Assembly: GCA_900755685.1 (NCBI GenBank)
Contig: CAAEHI010000048.1
Location: 23,016-87,015, forward strand
Origin: an uncultured Collinsella sp.
Lineage (GTDB): Bacteria > Actinomycetota > Coriobacteriia > Coriobacteriales > Coriobacteriaceae
Length of the DNA: 64,000 bases
Direction: 5' to 3'
In this document: in pieces, positions 39,879 through 47,801 of the stretch
Layout of the letters: each line of letters starts with the position of its first letter
Numbering within the stretch: position 1 is the first letter of the stretch
Program-made: the position numbers and the translations under genes
The notes under the pieces: model-generated
The model's input: only the letters and a program-made list of their open reading frames with translations
Told to the model about the DNA's origin: nothing
The model's database searches: none

Positions 39879-40096
39879 TCTCGATCTGTAACGTCTAGAG
39901 AACATTTTCTCCCCAATCTGTTACAGATTGAGATATTACGCAGAGACCCCAGCTCGCGTCTCATTCTGTAACAGTTAGATAGGTTTTCCTCCCCTATCTG
40001 TTATAGATCGAGATGTTTTTCTGCTAGCACCTGGCATTGTCTCGATCTGTAACAGTTAGAAACGATTAAACCGTCTTGGTGTTACAGATTGAGACA
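39879..40096. repeat. Tandem hairpin array with ~80-bp period, family F (3 units)
   Basis: Three palindromes start at 39879, 39959 and 40038. Each opens with TCTCGATCTGTAAC (or TCTCATTCTGTAAC) and closes with GTTACAGATTGAGA (or GTTATAGATCGAGA), enclosing 20-30 variable bases. The intervals are 80 and 79 bases. In unit 2 the closing arm carries a base change partly matched in the opening arm. Units are separated by unrelated sequence of about 25 bases. Confidence 0.85.
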
Positions 40097-40136
40097 AATT
40101 GGGGAACGAGACGGACGCCGAGCCTGATAACTCGCC

Positions 40137-40177
40137 AAAAAAAGAAACGGACTCTGTCCCATATAGAGACAGAGCCC
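40137..40177 (-). terminator. Terminator of tRNA-Thr(TGT)
   Basis: GGGCTCTGTC pairs with GACAGAGTCC, followed on the minus strand by GTTTCTTTTTTT. It shows that this tRNA is its own transcript and is not read into the hairpin array. Confidence 0.9.
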
Positions 40178-40187
40178 GAAACTCTCA

Positions 40188-40262
40188 TGGAGCCAGTGAC
40201 AGGAATCGAACCTGCAACCCACTGATTACAAATCAGTTGCGCTACCGTTGCGCCACACTGGC
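40188..40262 (-). tRNA. tRNA-Thr (TGT anticodon)
   Basis: Acceptor GCCAGTG / CACTGGC, D loop GGCGCAACGGTAGCGC, anticodon stem CTGAT / ATCAG with TGT in the loop, T loop GGTTCGATTCC, encoded CCA. Monocistronic between its promoter and terminator. Confidence 0.96.
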
Positions 40263-40292
40263 ACACTTGGCGCTTTCACGCGAAGCCAGTTA

Positions 40293-40321
40293 AGAATAAA
40301 GGAATTGCGGACGGGGCGCAA
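40293..40321 (-). promoter_or_regulatory. Promoter of tRNA-Thr(TGT)
   Basis: Minus-strand TTGCGC (40316-40321) and TATTCT (40293-40298) with 17 bases between, about 30 bases before the tRNA. Confidence 0.6.
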
Positions 40322-40415
40322 CAGGCCGCACGGCGTTATACAAATATGCAAAATCCAGCAACAACGCGTACCAGGCCCGTTCATTTCTGTCAGTGCGCCC
40401 TCAATCTTAAAACCA

Positions 40416-40476
40416 TTCGCCAGAACGAATAGTTTTAATTACAATTGCTATATATAAAACTATTCGTTCTGGCGAA
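40416..40476. promoter_or_regulatory. Perfect 22-bp inverted repeat spanning the HTH-HipA promoter
   Basis: Arms TTCGCCAGAACGAATAGTTT (first 20 of 22 bases, 40416-40437) and the exact complement at 40455-40476, with a 17-base centre that contains TATATATAA, a good -10. The right arm overlaps the GAAGGG ribosome site of the next gene, ending ten bases before its ATG. It is most likely an operator for autoregulation by the HTH domain. Confidence 0.8.
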
Positions 40477-40486
40477 GGGTTTCGCG

Positions 40487-41827
40487 ATGCTTACTACCAA
40501 AGAAGCCGCCGAGCTGCTCGGCATCACTCCGCGCAGGGTGCAGGAGCTCATAAAAAACGGAGCACTTGAGGCCCGCAAGGCTTCTGGTGTATGGCTCATC
40601 GACAAAGACAGCGTCGACACGCGACTCCGCTCTGTGACCAAAACGGGGGGACGTCCCCGCCGCGGCCACGGTAAGAGCGAGATCGCGTTCACCCTCATGA
40701 ACCGCACGTACGAAGTCGCTCAGCTGGTCTACAGCACATCGCGAAAAGACTTTACCCACATCGGTGCCGACATCGATTACGCCCACGCCCCTATTGGAGT
40801 ATTTGGCCCTAATAGCCCCATATCGCTAGACTCCTTCCGCATCTGGTGGCGCGGCCGCGGTATCCCGCTCGCACGCATTGGGCTAGCCTCCCTGCTTGCA
40901 GAAGCCGCAGTCGATGTTCCCGATGAACTCGTCCAGCGAAATCTCGGCCTCTCCTTATCCGACCAGTATTGGATTAGGCCCCAAGGTTCCGGTCTCACCT
41001 GGGAGGATATCAACTTCTTCAATAACGCCTTTGATGACGTCTCGCTGTCCATTGCACCCTTTGCCCCAGAGGGAAAAGCGGCTGCCGCAAAGCCCGATAA
41101 CACCTCGGACGGCAATCTTCAAAAGTACTGGACGTGCGAGGGCGAACGTCGAATTCTGCATAAGGCAGGAGCGCACCTGGACCAGGAACCTTATAACGAG
41201 CTGGTGGCGACCGCGCTCCACCGTCGCATCCTAAACGCCTGCGATTATGTGCCTTACTCGCTCGAGGGCACGGGCACTTCCGCCCTGAGCACATGCGATG
41301 TCTTCTTAACTGATGAAGAAGAGTATGTCCCTGCGTTCTATGTAAACCAGCACGCAAACGCAGATGAACGGCTAACCGACTACGAGCGATATGTAGCAAA
41401 CTGCGAGGAGCTCGGGGTGACAGGCGTCAAGGATGCCCTTGACCGCATGATCGTATGTGACGACATCATTGCCAACTACGATCGTCATTGGCGCAACTTC
41501 GGCCTCGTGCGAAACGTAAACACGCTAGCCTGCAGACCTGCCCCTATCTTCGATTCGGGCTCATCACTCTGGTGCAACATATCACTAGAGGAGCTTAGGG
41601 CGGGAGAGCACAGTTTTACCAGCGCACAATTTCATTCAAGCCCCGCCAAACAAATGTTGCTCGTCGAGGACATGGGCTGGTTTGACGGCGACAAACTCGA
41701 GGGTTTCGTTGACGAGGCAATCGAAATCCTATCCAAAAACGACGCTCTTACAGCGAGACTGCCTTATCTAAAAGAGGCGCTAACATGGCGCCTCGAAAGA
41801 ATGATCGACATCGCTGAATGGAGTTAG
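40487..41827 (+). CDS. HipA-like kinase with N-terminal excisionase-type HTH
   Basis: 446 residues from the ATG at 40487 (GAAGGG upstream). Residues 1-50 are a MerR/excisionase-type helix-turn-helix (MLTTKEAAELLGITPRRVQE, then the wing SGVWLIDKDSV). A middle region (~65-205) matches nothing I know. From ~210 the HipA kinase core appears: NLQKYWTCEGERRILHKAG with the ATP lysine, EPYNELVATALHRRI, the catalytic loop NYDRHWRNFG (Asp332, Asn337 at the canonical D-x4-N spacing) and metal Asp356 in PIFDSGSSLW. Toxin kinase and DNA-binding antitoxin-like module are thus in one chain, with no separate HipB. Inserted between yacP and tRNA-Thr. Confidence 0.85.
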   Translation: MLTTKEAAELLGITPRRVQELIKNGALEARKASGVWLIDKDSVDTRLRSVTKTGGRPRRGHGKSEIAFTLMNRTYEVAQLVYSTSRKDFTHIGADIDYAHAPIGVFGPNSPISLDSFRIWWRGRGIPLARIGLASLLAEAAVDVPDELVQRNLGLSLSDQYWIRPQGSGLTWEDINFFNNAFDDVSLSIAPFAPEGKAAAAKPDNTSDGNLQKYWTCEGERRILHKAGAHLDQEPYNELVATALHRRILNACDYVPYSLEGTGTSALSTCDVFLTDEEEYVPAFYVNQHANADERLTDYERYVANCEELGVTGVKDALDRMIVCDDIIANYDRHWRNFGLVRNVNTLACRPAPIFDSGSSLWCNISLEELRAGEHSFTSAQFHSSPAKQMLLVEDMGWFDGDKLEGFVDEAIEILSKNDALTARLPYLKEALTWRLERMIDIAEWS

Positions 41828-41854
41828 CGAGACAGCATCGCCCCGCCAACTCCC

Positions 41855-42532
41855 CTACCTCCCGCGCAGAGCTTTGAGCTTGGCCAGGGCCTCGGGGCTT
41901 AGACGGCTGCCCAGGGTCATCTTGATCTGCGGGGCCTCCTCGGCCTCGTGCACGTCGTTGTCGATCTGTTTGATCTCGTCCACCAGCATACGGCTCGAGA
42001 TGCGCGTGACGCCCTTGCCCATGACGACGGCCTGGATCGTGCCGTCGCTCGATACCACGGAGCACGCGCGGCCTTCCTCGCGCGCCTCGATGCAGAGCTT
42101 TTGCACCACGGTATCGGCAGAAACGCCCGTCGGCGAAAACTCGATGCGCACGCCGCGGGCCGGCAGGTTGGGGCGCTCGTTGGAGATATTGCCCGCGCCG
42201 TCGAACACGATCACGGCCTCGTAGCGGCCCTGGGCAAAGGCGGCGACGTCGTTGATGAGGGCGGTGCGTGCCATATCGTGGACGTCACTGGAATACGGAT
42301 CGTCGGAATGGTCGTACACGAGCTTTTCGTAGCGCGGCGTGCAGTGGATCACGTTGTAACCGTCGACCACCAGCAGCTCGGGCTTGTTGGAGTGCACCGT
42401 CGAGACTGGGTCGGCGATAGCCTGCGCAAACGCATTGCCGCCCACGCCGTAGGTCGCGGCCGAAACAATCGGCTTGGCCGAGCCCTCGCCAAAGCGCTTG
42501 GCCTTGGACTTGGCACGGTTCTTTTTGGACAT
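41855..42532 (-). CDS. yacP: NYN-domain ribonuclease, YacP/Rae1 family
   Basis: 225 residues, ATG at 42532 after GGAG. A basic N-terminal tail (MSKKNRAKSKAKRF) precedes the PIN-like NYN domain: LLVVDGYNVIHCTP with the first acidic residue, ARTALINDVAAFAQG, YEAVIVFDGAG, and VVSSDGTIQAVVMGKG. B. subtilis Rae1/YacP is a ribosome-associated endonuclease that cleaves translated mRNA. It follows rlmB with only three bases between, the classic order cysS-rlmB-yacP. Confidence 0.9.
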   Translation of the reverse strand: MSKKNRAKSKAKRFGEGSAKPIVSAATYGVGGNAFAQAIADPVSTVHSNKPELLVVDGYNVIHCTPRYEKLVYDHSDDPYSSDVHDMARTALINDVAAFAQGRYEAVIVFDGAGNISNERPNLPARGVRIEFSPTGVSADTVVQKLCIEAREEGRACSVVSSDGTIQAVVMGKGVTRISSRMLVDEIKQIDNDVHEAEEAPQIKMTLGSRLSPEALAKLKALRGR

Positions 42533-42535
42533 GCT

Positions 42536-43450
42536 CTACTCCTCCCCCATGAGCTCGCCGGCGTTGCGGCGCAGCCACTCAAAGCACAACGCCGTGGTCG
42601 CCTGGGCAACATTGAGGCTCTCGGTCATGCCGCGCTGGGGAAGCTTGGTCAAAAAGTCGCATTTCTCAAGTACCAGGCGCGAGATGCCGTCGCCCTCGGA
42701 GCCCATGACGAGCGCCACGCGACCTTCGAAGGGAGCATCCCAGCAACTGTCCTCGGCGTGCTCGGAAGCACCGCCCACCCAAAAACCAGCGGCCTTGAGG
42801 TCATCGAGTGCACGGGCAATATTGGGAACCTGCGCGATAGGCAGATGCATGACAGCACCGGCCGAGGTCTTGTAGCTGCCCACGGTCACGCCGGCGGCAC
42901 GCTTGTTGGCGATGACGACGCCGGCCGCGCCCACGACCTCGGCGGAGCGCACGATGGCGCCAAAGTTACCGTCGTCGGTCACATGGTCGAGCACGATGAC
43001 GAGCGCCGGACCGTCGCCCGCGCGGTCGAGGATATCGGCGACATCGGCATAGGGGAAGTTGCCAACCTCGAGCGCAATGCCCTGGTGAGCGCCATGGCTC
43101 GACAGTGCGTCGAGCTGCGTGCGCGGCACATACTTAATGCGGACACCCGCGGCGTTGAGGTCGTCGACCAGGCGCGACAAGGCGGCATCGCGCTCCCCGC
43201 CCTCGGCAATGAGCGCGCACTTGACGGGAAAGCCGGTACGCAGCGCCTCGGCGGCAGCACGACGACCCTCGATGAACTCACCCTTGGGAGCCTGGGCAGC
43301 GTCGCGGTTGCGATCGCGCTGCGGACGTACGGCCTGGGTGCGATCGCGCTGGCCCTTGGGAGCGGCAACGCGGTCATTGCGGCGAATCGGACGCGAGCCA
43401 GAAGCGGCCTGCTTGCCGCCACGAGGCGTACGCTTGCGATTGTCGGCCAT
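42536..43450 (-). CDS. rlmB: 23S rRNA (guanosine-2'-O-)-methyltransferase RlmB
   Basis: 304 residues from the ATG at 43450 (AGGAGG upstream). After a ~60-residue Arg-rich tail, an L30e-like substrate-binding domain starts at EFIEGRRAAAEALR. The SPOUT catalytic domain has the three TrmH motifs: VIVLDHVTDDGNFGAIVRSA, ALVMGSEGDGISRLVLEKCD and MTESLNVAQATTALCFEWLR. It methylates G2251-type positions of the peptidyl-transferase P loop. The basic N-terminal extension is common in actinobacteria. A 250-base gap with two hairpins separates it from cysS. Confidence 0.93.
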   Translation of the reverse strand: MADNRKRTPRGGKQAASGSRPIRRNDRVAAPKGQRDRTQAVRPQRDRNRDAAQAPKGEFIEGRRAAAEALRTGFPVKCALIAEGGERDAALSRLVDDLNAAGVRIKYVPRTQLDALSSHGAHQGIALEVGNFPYADVADILDRAGDGPALVIVLDHVTDDGNFGAIVRSAEVVGAAGVVIANKRAAGVTVGSYKTSAGAVMHLPIAQVPNIARALDDLKAAGFWVGGASEHAEDSCWDAPFEGRVALVMGSEGDGISRLVLEKCDFLTKLPQRGMTESLNVAQATTALCFEWLRRNAGELMGEE

Positions 43451-43492
43451 AAAGTGACCTCCTAAATACAACTATCAAACGAAACAAATAGA

Positions 43493-43595
43493 CCGACCGC
43501 CCGAGGTGCGGCAGATTGCCTTGAAAGAGGAGGGCATAGACCTTGAGGTCATGCCCGACGATTGAAAGGCAAGGTGCCGCGGCTCGGGCGGTCGG
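43493..43595. repeat. Long hairpin element, family A, copy 1
   Basis: Outer perfect arms CCGACCGCCCGAG (43493-43505) and CTCGGGCGGTCGG (43583-43595), then TGCGGCA / TGCCGC and TTGCCTT / AAGGCAA. Next come the internal-loop strands GAAAGAGGAG and CGACGATTGA and a tip GACC-TTGA-GGTC. The internal loop and tip recur in copy 2, but the outer arms do not. Confidence 0.85.
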
Positions 43596-43598
43596 CAC

Positions 43599-43699
43599 GG
43601 GTTTTCCAAGTGTCCGAGATAGCCGTGAAAGAGGAGCGACGCGTACTTGAGTACGCGAGCGACGGTTTGAACGGCAAGGTCGGGTGCTTGGGAAACCCG
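43599..43699. repeat. Long hairpin element, family A, copy 2
   Basis: Outer arms CGGGTTTTCCAAG / CTTGGGAAACCCG, inner GCCGT / ACGGC, internal-loop strands GAAAGAGGAGCGA and AGCGACGGTTTGA, and tip CGCGTAC-TTGA-GTACGCG. It starts three bases after copy 1 ends and lies just downstream of the cysS stop, so it may also end the cysS transcript. Confidence 0.85.
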
Positions 43700-43705
43700 C
43701 GGGGA

Positions 43706-45172
43706 TTAGAGAGTCTTGATACGGGTGCCGGCGGCCGTATCCTCAATGGTGAGGCCCAGGTCCTTGAGCTGGTCGCGGATGGCGTCGGCCAGATCCCAGT
43801 TCTTGGCGGCGCGGGCCTCGGCGCGGGCCTCGAGAATCTTGGCAGCGGCCTCGTCCACGTCGTCACCCGTGTAGGCGACCAGGCCGGCGGCAACGCCTAG
43901 CAGACCCAGCGGCAGCTTGACCTTGGGCTCGGGGAGCTCAACGCCAAGCGTATCGAGCAGCTCGGCCAGCGTGTCAGCGGCGGCAAGCGCGGCGGCCTTG
44001 TCGGCAGCATCGCCCGCCTGCTCCAGGTACTGGTTGCACTCGGTCACAAAGCCAAAAACGGCACCCATGGCACCAGCGGTGTTAAAGTCGTCGTCCATGC
44101 ACTCCTTAAAGGTGACACGAGTCTCGGCGGCCTTGGCGGCAAACGCCTCGGCGGCAGCCTCATCGGCGTCGGCCGTTGCGTGGTTCGCAGCCCAGCGCAG
44201 GTTCTCGACCGTACCGGCGATACGCGTGAGCGAGTTCTCGGCACCCTCCAGGCGCTCCCAAGAAAAATCGAGCGGCGAACGATAGCTCGTCTGCAGCATC
44301 AGCAGGCGCAGGGCGGCAGCGGAGTGCTGCTCGAGGACCTCGGCCAGCGTAAAGAAGTTGCCGAGCGACTTGGACATCTTCTCGCCGTCAACCAGCAGCA
44401 TGCCCGTGTGCATCCAGGTGTTGGAGAAGCCCTGGTGCCAGGCACAGGTGGCCTGGGCGCACTCGTTCTCGTGATGCGGGAAGGCAAGGTCGGAGCCGCC
44501 GCCGTGAATGTCGATCGGGGTGCCCAGGTAGCGGTGCACCATGGCGGCGCACTCGGTGTGCCAACCGGGACGACCCTCACCCCAGGGACTCGGCCAGCTG
44601 GGCTCGCCGGGCTTGGCGGCCTTCCACAGGGCAAAGTCGAGCGGGTCGTTCTTGTCCTCGTTCTCTTCGATGCGCGCGCCAACCATAAGGTCGTCGATGT
44701 TGCGGCCCGAGACCTGACCATAGTTGGGATCGCTGCGCACGGCAAAGTACACATCGCCGTTATCGGCTGCGTAAGCGTGGCCCTGCTCGATAAGCGTCTT
44801 GATCATGGCGATCATGGGGCCGATCTCCTTGGTGGCGCGGGGACGCACATCGGGATCGAGCACGTTGGCAGCGCGCATGACGCCGATGAACTTGTCGGAG
44901 AACTCCGTCGCGACCTCGGCGGCCGTGCGGCCCTGCTCGTTGGCGCGCTTGATGATCTTGTCATCGACATCGGTGAGGTTCTGGGCGAACGTGACCTCGT
45001 AGCCGCTCGCGATGAGCCAGCGACGAATCACGTCAAAGCTGATGAACGTGCGGGCATTGCCGATGTGGATGTTGTCGTAGACCGTGGGGCCGCACACGTA
45101 CATGCGGACCTTGCCGGACTCGATGGGCTGGAACTCTTCCTTTTTATGGGTAGCGCTGTTGTAGATACGCAT
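43706..45172 (-). CDS. cysS: Cysteinyl-tRNA synthetase
   Basis: 488 residues, ATG at 45172 with AAGGAG upstream. Class I features: MYVCGPTVYDNIHIGNART carrying the HIGH-like HIGN and the first zinc Cys, WHTECAAMVHRYLG and HGGGSDLAFPHHENECAQ with the remaining zinc ligands, and KMSKSLGN (KMSKS). It charges tRNA-Cys; the zinc discriminates cysteine from serine. The C-terminal DALR and anticodon region is complete. Three bases after ispF, conserved order ispD-ispF-cysS. Confidence 0.98.
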   Translation of the reverse strand: MRIYNSATHKKEEFQPIESGKVRMYVCGPTVYDNIHIGNARTFISFDVIRRWLIASGYEVTFAQNLTDVDDKIIKRANEQGRTAAEVATEFSDKFIGVMRAANVLDPDVRPRATKEIGPMIAMIKTLIEQGHAYAADNGDVYFAVRSDPNYGQVSGRNIDDLMVGARIEENEDKNDPLDFALWKAAKPGEPSWPSPWGEGRPGWHTECAAMVHRYLGTPIDIHGGGSDLAFPHHENECAQATCAWHQGFSNTWMHTGMLLVDGEKMSKSLGNFFTLAEVLEQHSAAALRLLMLQTSYRSPLDFSWERLEGAENSLTRIAGTVENLRWAANHATADADEAAAEAFAAKAAETRVTFKECMDDDFNTAGAMGAVFGFVTECNQYLEQAGDAADKAAALAAADTLAELLDTLGVELPEPKVKLPLGLLGVAAGLVAYTGDDVDEAAAKILEARAEARAAKNWDLADAIRDQLKDLGLTIEDTAAGTRIKTL

Positions 45173-45175
45173 TCG

Positions 45176-45670
45176 TTACTCCTTAACGGTTTTCTGTAGC
45201 AGGCAGACGGCCCAGGCGCCGATTCCCTCGCCCTGGCCTTCCCAACCGAGCTTTTCGGTCGTGGTGGCAGCGACACCCACATTTTCGACATCGACGCCCA
45301 GGGCATGGGCAAGGTTGGCGCGCATGGCATCGCGGTGCGGGGTGATCTTGGGTTGCTGACAGGCAATGGTGCAATCGGCATCGACAAACTCAAAGCCCAG
45401 CTCGCGCGCATAGTCCATCACGCGAGCGAGCAGCACCATCGAATCAGCACCCTCATAGGCGGGATCGGTGTCGGGGAATAGCTTGCCGATGTCTCCCCCG
45501 CGGCAGGCTCCCAAAATGGCGTCGGCCAAGGCGTGCGCGAGCACATCGGCATCCGAGTGGCCCAGCAGGCCGCGCTCGTAGGGAATATCGACACCGCCGA
45601 TGATACATCGACGCCCCTCCACCAGACGGTGAACGTCGTAGCCGTGGCCAATGCGCAGGTTACTGAACAT
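45176..45670 (-). CDS. ispF: 2-C-methyl-D-erythritol 2,4-cyclodiphosphate synthase
   Basis: 164 residues from the ATG at 45670, giving MFSNLRIGHGYDVHRL with the metal-binding DVH. HSDADVLAHALADAILGA, GDIGKLFPDTD and the C-terminal ATTTEKLGWEGQGEGIGAWA are typical. It makes the cyclodiphosphate in the non-mevalonate isoprenoid pathway as a trimer. Its start overlaps the ispD stop by 11 bases, so the two consecutive pathway steps are translationally coupled. Confidence 0.97.
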   Translation of the reverse strand: MFSNLRIGHGYDVHRLVEGRRCIIGGVDIPYERGLLGHSDADVLAHALADAILGACRGGDIGKLFPDTDPAYEGADSMVLLARVMDYARELGFEFVDADCTIACQQPKITPHRDAMRANLAHALGVDVENVGVAATTTEKLGWEGQGEGIGAWAVCLLQKTVKE

Positions 45671-46388
45671 GGGGAAGGTCCTCTCCCTCGGCCATGCGGC
45701 CAAGCAGAATCGCGGTTACGGGACGCAGGTCCTCGGGCACCGTCACCTTAAGGTTATCGCGCGGGCTCTGGACGCAGCGGACGCGCCCACCCATGCGCTC
45801 GACCAGCGACGAATCGTCGGTGCCGATAAAGCCCTCAGCAATCGCCGCGGCATGGGCGCGCTTCATAGCATCGACGCTAAAGATCTGCGGCGTCTGCGCG
45901 GCCCAATAGAGCTCACGCGGCGGCGTCTCGACGATATTATCGCCGTCGACGATCTTGAGCGTGTCGATCGCGGGCTGACCGCACACGACACCGTCGAGCG
46001 AGCGGTCACCCATGAGCACGTCGATAGCGTGGTCGATGGCCTCGGTCGTAATGAGCGGACGAGCGCCATCGTGGATGGCGACATATTCGAAACCCGCCGG
46101 AACCGCATGCACGCCGGCACGGGTGGAATCCTGACGGGTATCGCCGGCATCGGCAAAGCTGATGGGCGTGTCATAGTCAAACGGGTCGATGGCAAGGCGG
46201 CGCATCTCGGCACGGCGCTCGGCAGGACACACCACCACGATATGGCCGACCTTGTCGCTACGATCAAACGCGCGGATGGACCAGCTCATGAGCGGACGGC
46301 CCGCCACGTTAACGAGCTGCTTGCCGCCGGGATTTCCAAAGCGCTGACCGCTGCCGCCGGCAACGACCACGGCGCATACGGGCGCCAT
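45660..46388 (-). CDS. ispD: 2-C-methyl-D-erythritol 4-phosphate cytidylyltransferase
   Basis: 242 residues. CTP-binding loop AVVVAGGSGQRFGNPGGKQL, ARPLITTEAIDHAI, and WAAQTPQIFSVDAMKRAHAA mark the IspD family. In the loop the usual GxGxRxGxxxPKQ is slightly changed (NPGGKQ). It attaches CMP to methylerythritol phosphate ahead of IspF. The first codon overlaps the disA stop by one base (TAATG). Confidence 0.96.
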   Translation of the reverse strand: MAPVCAVVVAGGSGQRFGNPGGKQLVNVAGRPLMSWSIRAFDRSDKVGHIVVVCPAERRAEMRRLAIDPFDYDTPISFADAGDTRQDSTRAGVHAVPAGFEYVAIHDGARPLITTEAIDHAIDVLMGDRSLDGVVCGQPAIDTLKIVDGDNIVETPPRELYWAAQTPQIFSVDAMKRAHAAAIAEGFIGTDDSSLVERMGGRVRCVQSPRDNLKVTVPEDLRPVTAILLGRMAEGEDLPHVQ

Positions 46389-47455
46389 TATGCGTTCCCC
46401 TGTTTGGTGCCCTTCATGCGGTACAGCGAGTCCGCAAGAATGGCAGGGTTGTTGACGCCAAAGTCGCCCAGGCGCTCCGGATCCTCGCTGATGTCGTCCA
46501 TGAGCTCCTGCAGCGAGCCGTACTCGTCGACGATCTTCTCGGCCACGCCGTCGCGCACGACGGACACGCGCGAAAGCGTGCGCAGGCCCAGCGGCGTCAT
46601 GACGGAGTCCTCGTCCAGGTCGTCATAGCCCAGAACTGCCGCCACGTGCTGCGGGTCGGACAGGTCCTTAGGCGTCATGCGAGCGAGCTCTGCACGAATC
46701 TTCTCGGCGTTTGCCTCGGAGGAATCGCTCGCGTAGTCGCGGATCATCAGGTCGTATTCGGTATCCATGCTGGAACCGGCGAGCTGCTCGAGCTGCATCT
46801 GCACGAGCTTGCCCTGGTTGCCCAGCTTGACGATGCAATCCTTAAGCTCGGTCTTTGCTTGCTGCATGATCTCGAAGCTCGAGAAAATACCGGTAATGTC
46901 GGCGAGCGTAACGTAGTCGTCGAGCTCGAGGGCCGTCAGGCGCAGCAGGGAGCGGTCGAGCGACTGACGAGTAGTCTGAAGCGTGGCGACGAGCTGGTTG
47001 ACCGAGCTCATGATGGTGGTGACGGGCTGGATCTCGTAGCTCTTGCCGTGAACGTACACGTTAACGACGGCACGACGGGCCGAGACCGAGATCACGATGG
47101 CATCGGTGAGCACCGACATGCGAGCGGCGGTGCGGTGACGCATGCCCGTCTCGCTCGTGGCAAGCGAGGGATCGGGATTGAGGTGGAAGTTGGCGCGCAG
47201 GATCTGGGTGAGGTCGCCGTCGATGACGATGGCACCGTCCATCTTGGAGAGCTCGAACAGACGGTTCGAGGTGAACGAAATGTTGAGCGGGAAGCCGTCG
47301 TTACCGGCAGCGAGCACGTTTTCGGTGTCGCCGACGCAGATAAGGGCGCCCAGGTGACCGGCGATGATCATGTCGAGGGCGGTGCGGATCGGCTGACCAG
47401 GTGCCGTCAGGCGGATGGCCTGTTCCATACGCTTTTGCAGCTCGTTCTTATCCAA
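46388..47455 (-). CDS. disA: DNA integrity scanning diadenylate cyclase DisA
   Basis: 355 residues, TTG start at 47455 behind GGGAG. The N-terminal DAC domain contains the DGAIVIDGD and GMRHRTAA motifs needed to make cyclic di-AMP from two ATP. A central helical spine leads to a C-terminal helix-hairpin-helix DNA-binding domain (LRTLSRVSVVRDGVAEKIVD). DisA slides on DNA and stops synthesis at branched structures. In many genomes radA precedes disA; here radA is absent and hipBA/mntP occupy that flank. It heads the disA-ispD-ispF-cysS operon. Confidence 0.97.
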   Translation of the reverse strand: MDKNELQKRMEQAIRLTAPGQPIRTALDMIIAGHLGALICVGDTENVLAAGNDGFPLNISFTSNRLFELSKMDGAIVIDGDLTQILRANFHLNPDPSLATSETGMRHRTAARMSVLTDAIVISVSARRAVVNVYVHGKSYEIQPVTTIMSSVNQLVATLQTTRQSLDRSLLRLTALELDDYVTLADITGIFSSFEIMQQAKTELKDCIVKLGNQGKLVQMQLEQLAGSSMDTEYDLMIRDYASDSSEANAEKIRAELARMTPKDLSDPQHVAAVLGYDDLDEDSVMTPLGLRTLSRVSVVRDGVAEKIVDEYGSLQELMDDISEDPERLGDFGVNNPAILADSLYRMKGTKQGNA

Positions 47456-47611
47456 GGCATCGCTCCCATCGTATACGCTCCATAAACGCTAAATAGTTTC
47501 TCACGGTTTGTCCCTGCGGCGCTTGCGAAATCCGATGCTTACAGAATGAGCGAACACAGCTGAGAGCCCAACCCAAATCAGCTGTTCATGTGGTAGCATC
47601 GGGATTCGCAT

Positions 47612-47709
47612 AAATGAGGGAGTAGTCGCGTGATCGGGTTCGCCTCCGGTGGCGCGGCAAGTCAACACACTGGCCGATGCGGCCTGGCTTGCCTTAATGA
47701 ACGAGACTC
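47612..47709 (+). ncRNA. yybP-ykoY manganese riboswitch
   Basis: Upstream of mntP: GAGGGAGTAGTCGCG starts the first paired element, GTCAACACACTGGCC and AATGAACGAGACT carry the conserved internal-loop bases of the Mn2+-sensing yybP-ykoY class. It runs directly into a terminator, so Mn2+ binding would permit read-through into the exporter gene. The interval 47456-47611 before it shows no gene. Confidence 0.88.
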
Positions 47710-47747
47710 GTGGCTGTGCGCGCAACGCGTACGCCACGGGTCTTTTT
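47704..47747 (+). terminator. Riboswitch-controlled terminator before mntP
   Basis: GACTCGTGGC pairs with GCCACGGGTC, followed by TTTTTT. The 5' arm overlaps the last conserved bases of the riboswitch, allowing mutually exclusive folding. Confidence 0.88.
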
Positions 47748-47801
47748 TGTTACTCCCCCAAGAGGTACACGCGGGCCCGCCCGCAGAGAGGGAGCCAGAC
47801 T

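Noticed and set aside
39402..39905. 167-codon minus-strand frame upstream of tRNA-Tyr
   Set aside because: It runs through inverted repeats and over the tRNA promoter, has no ribosome site and no recognisable domain.
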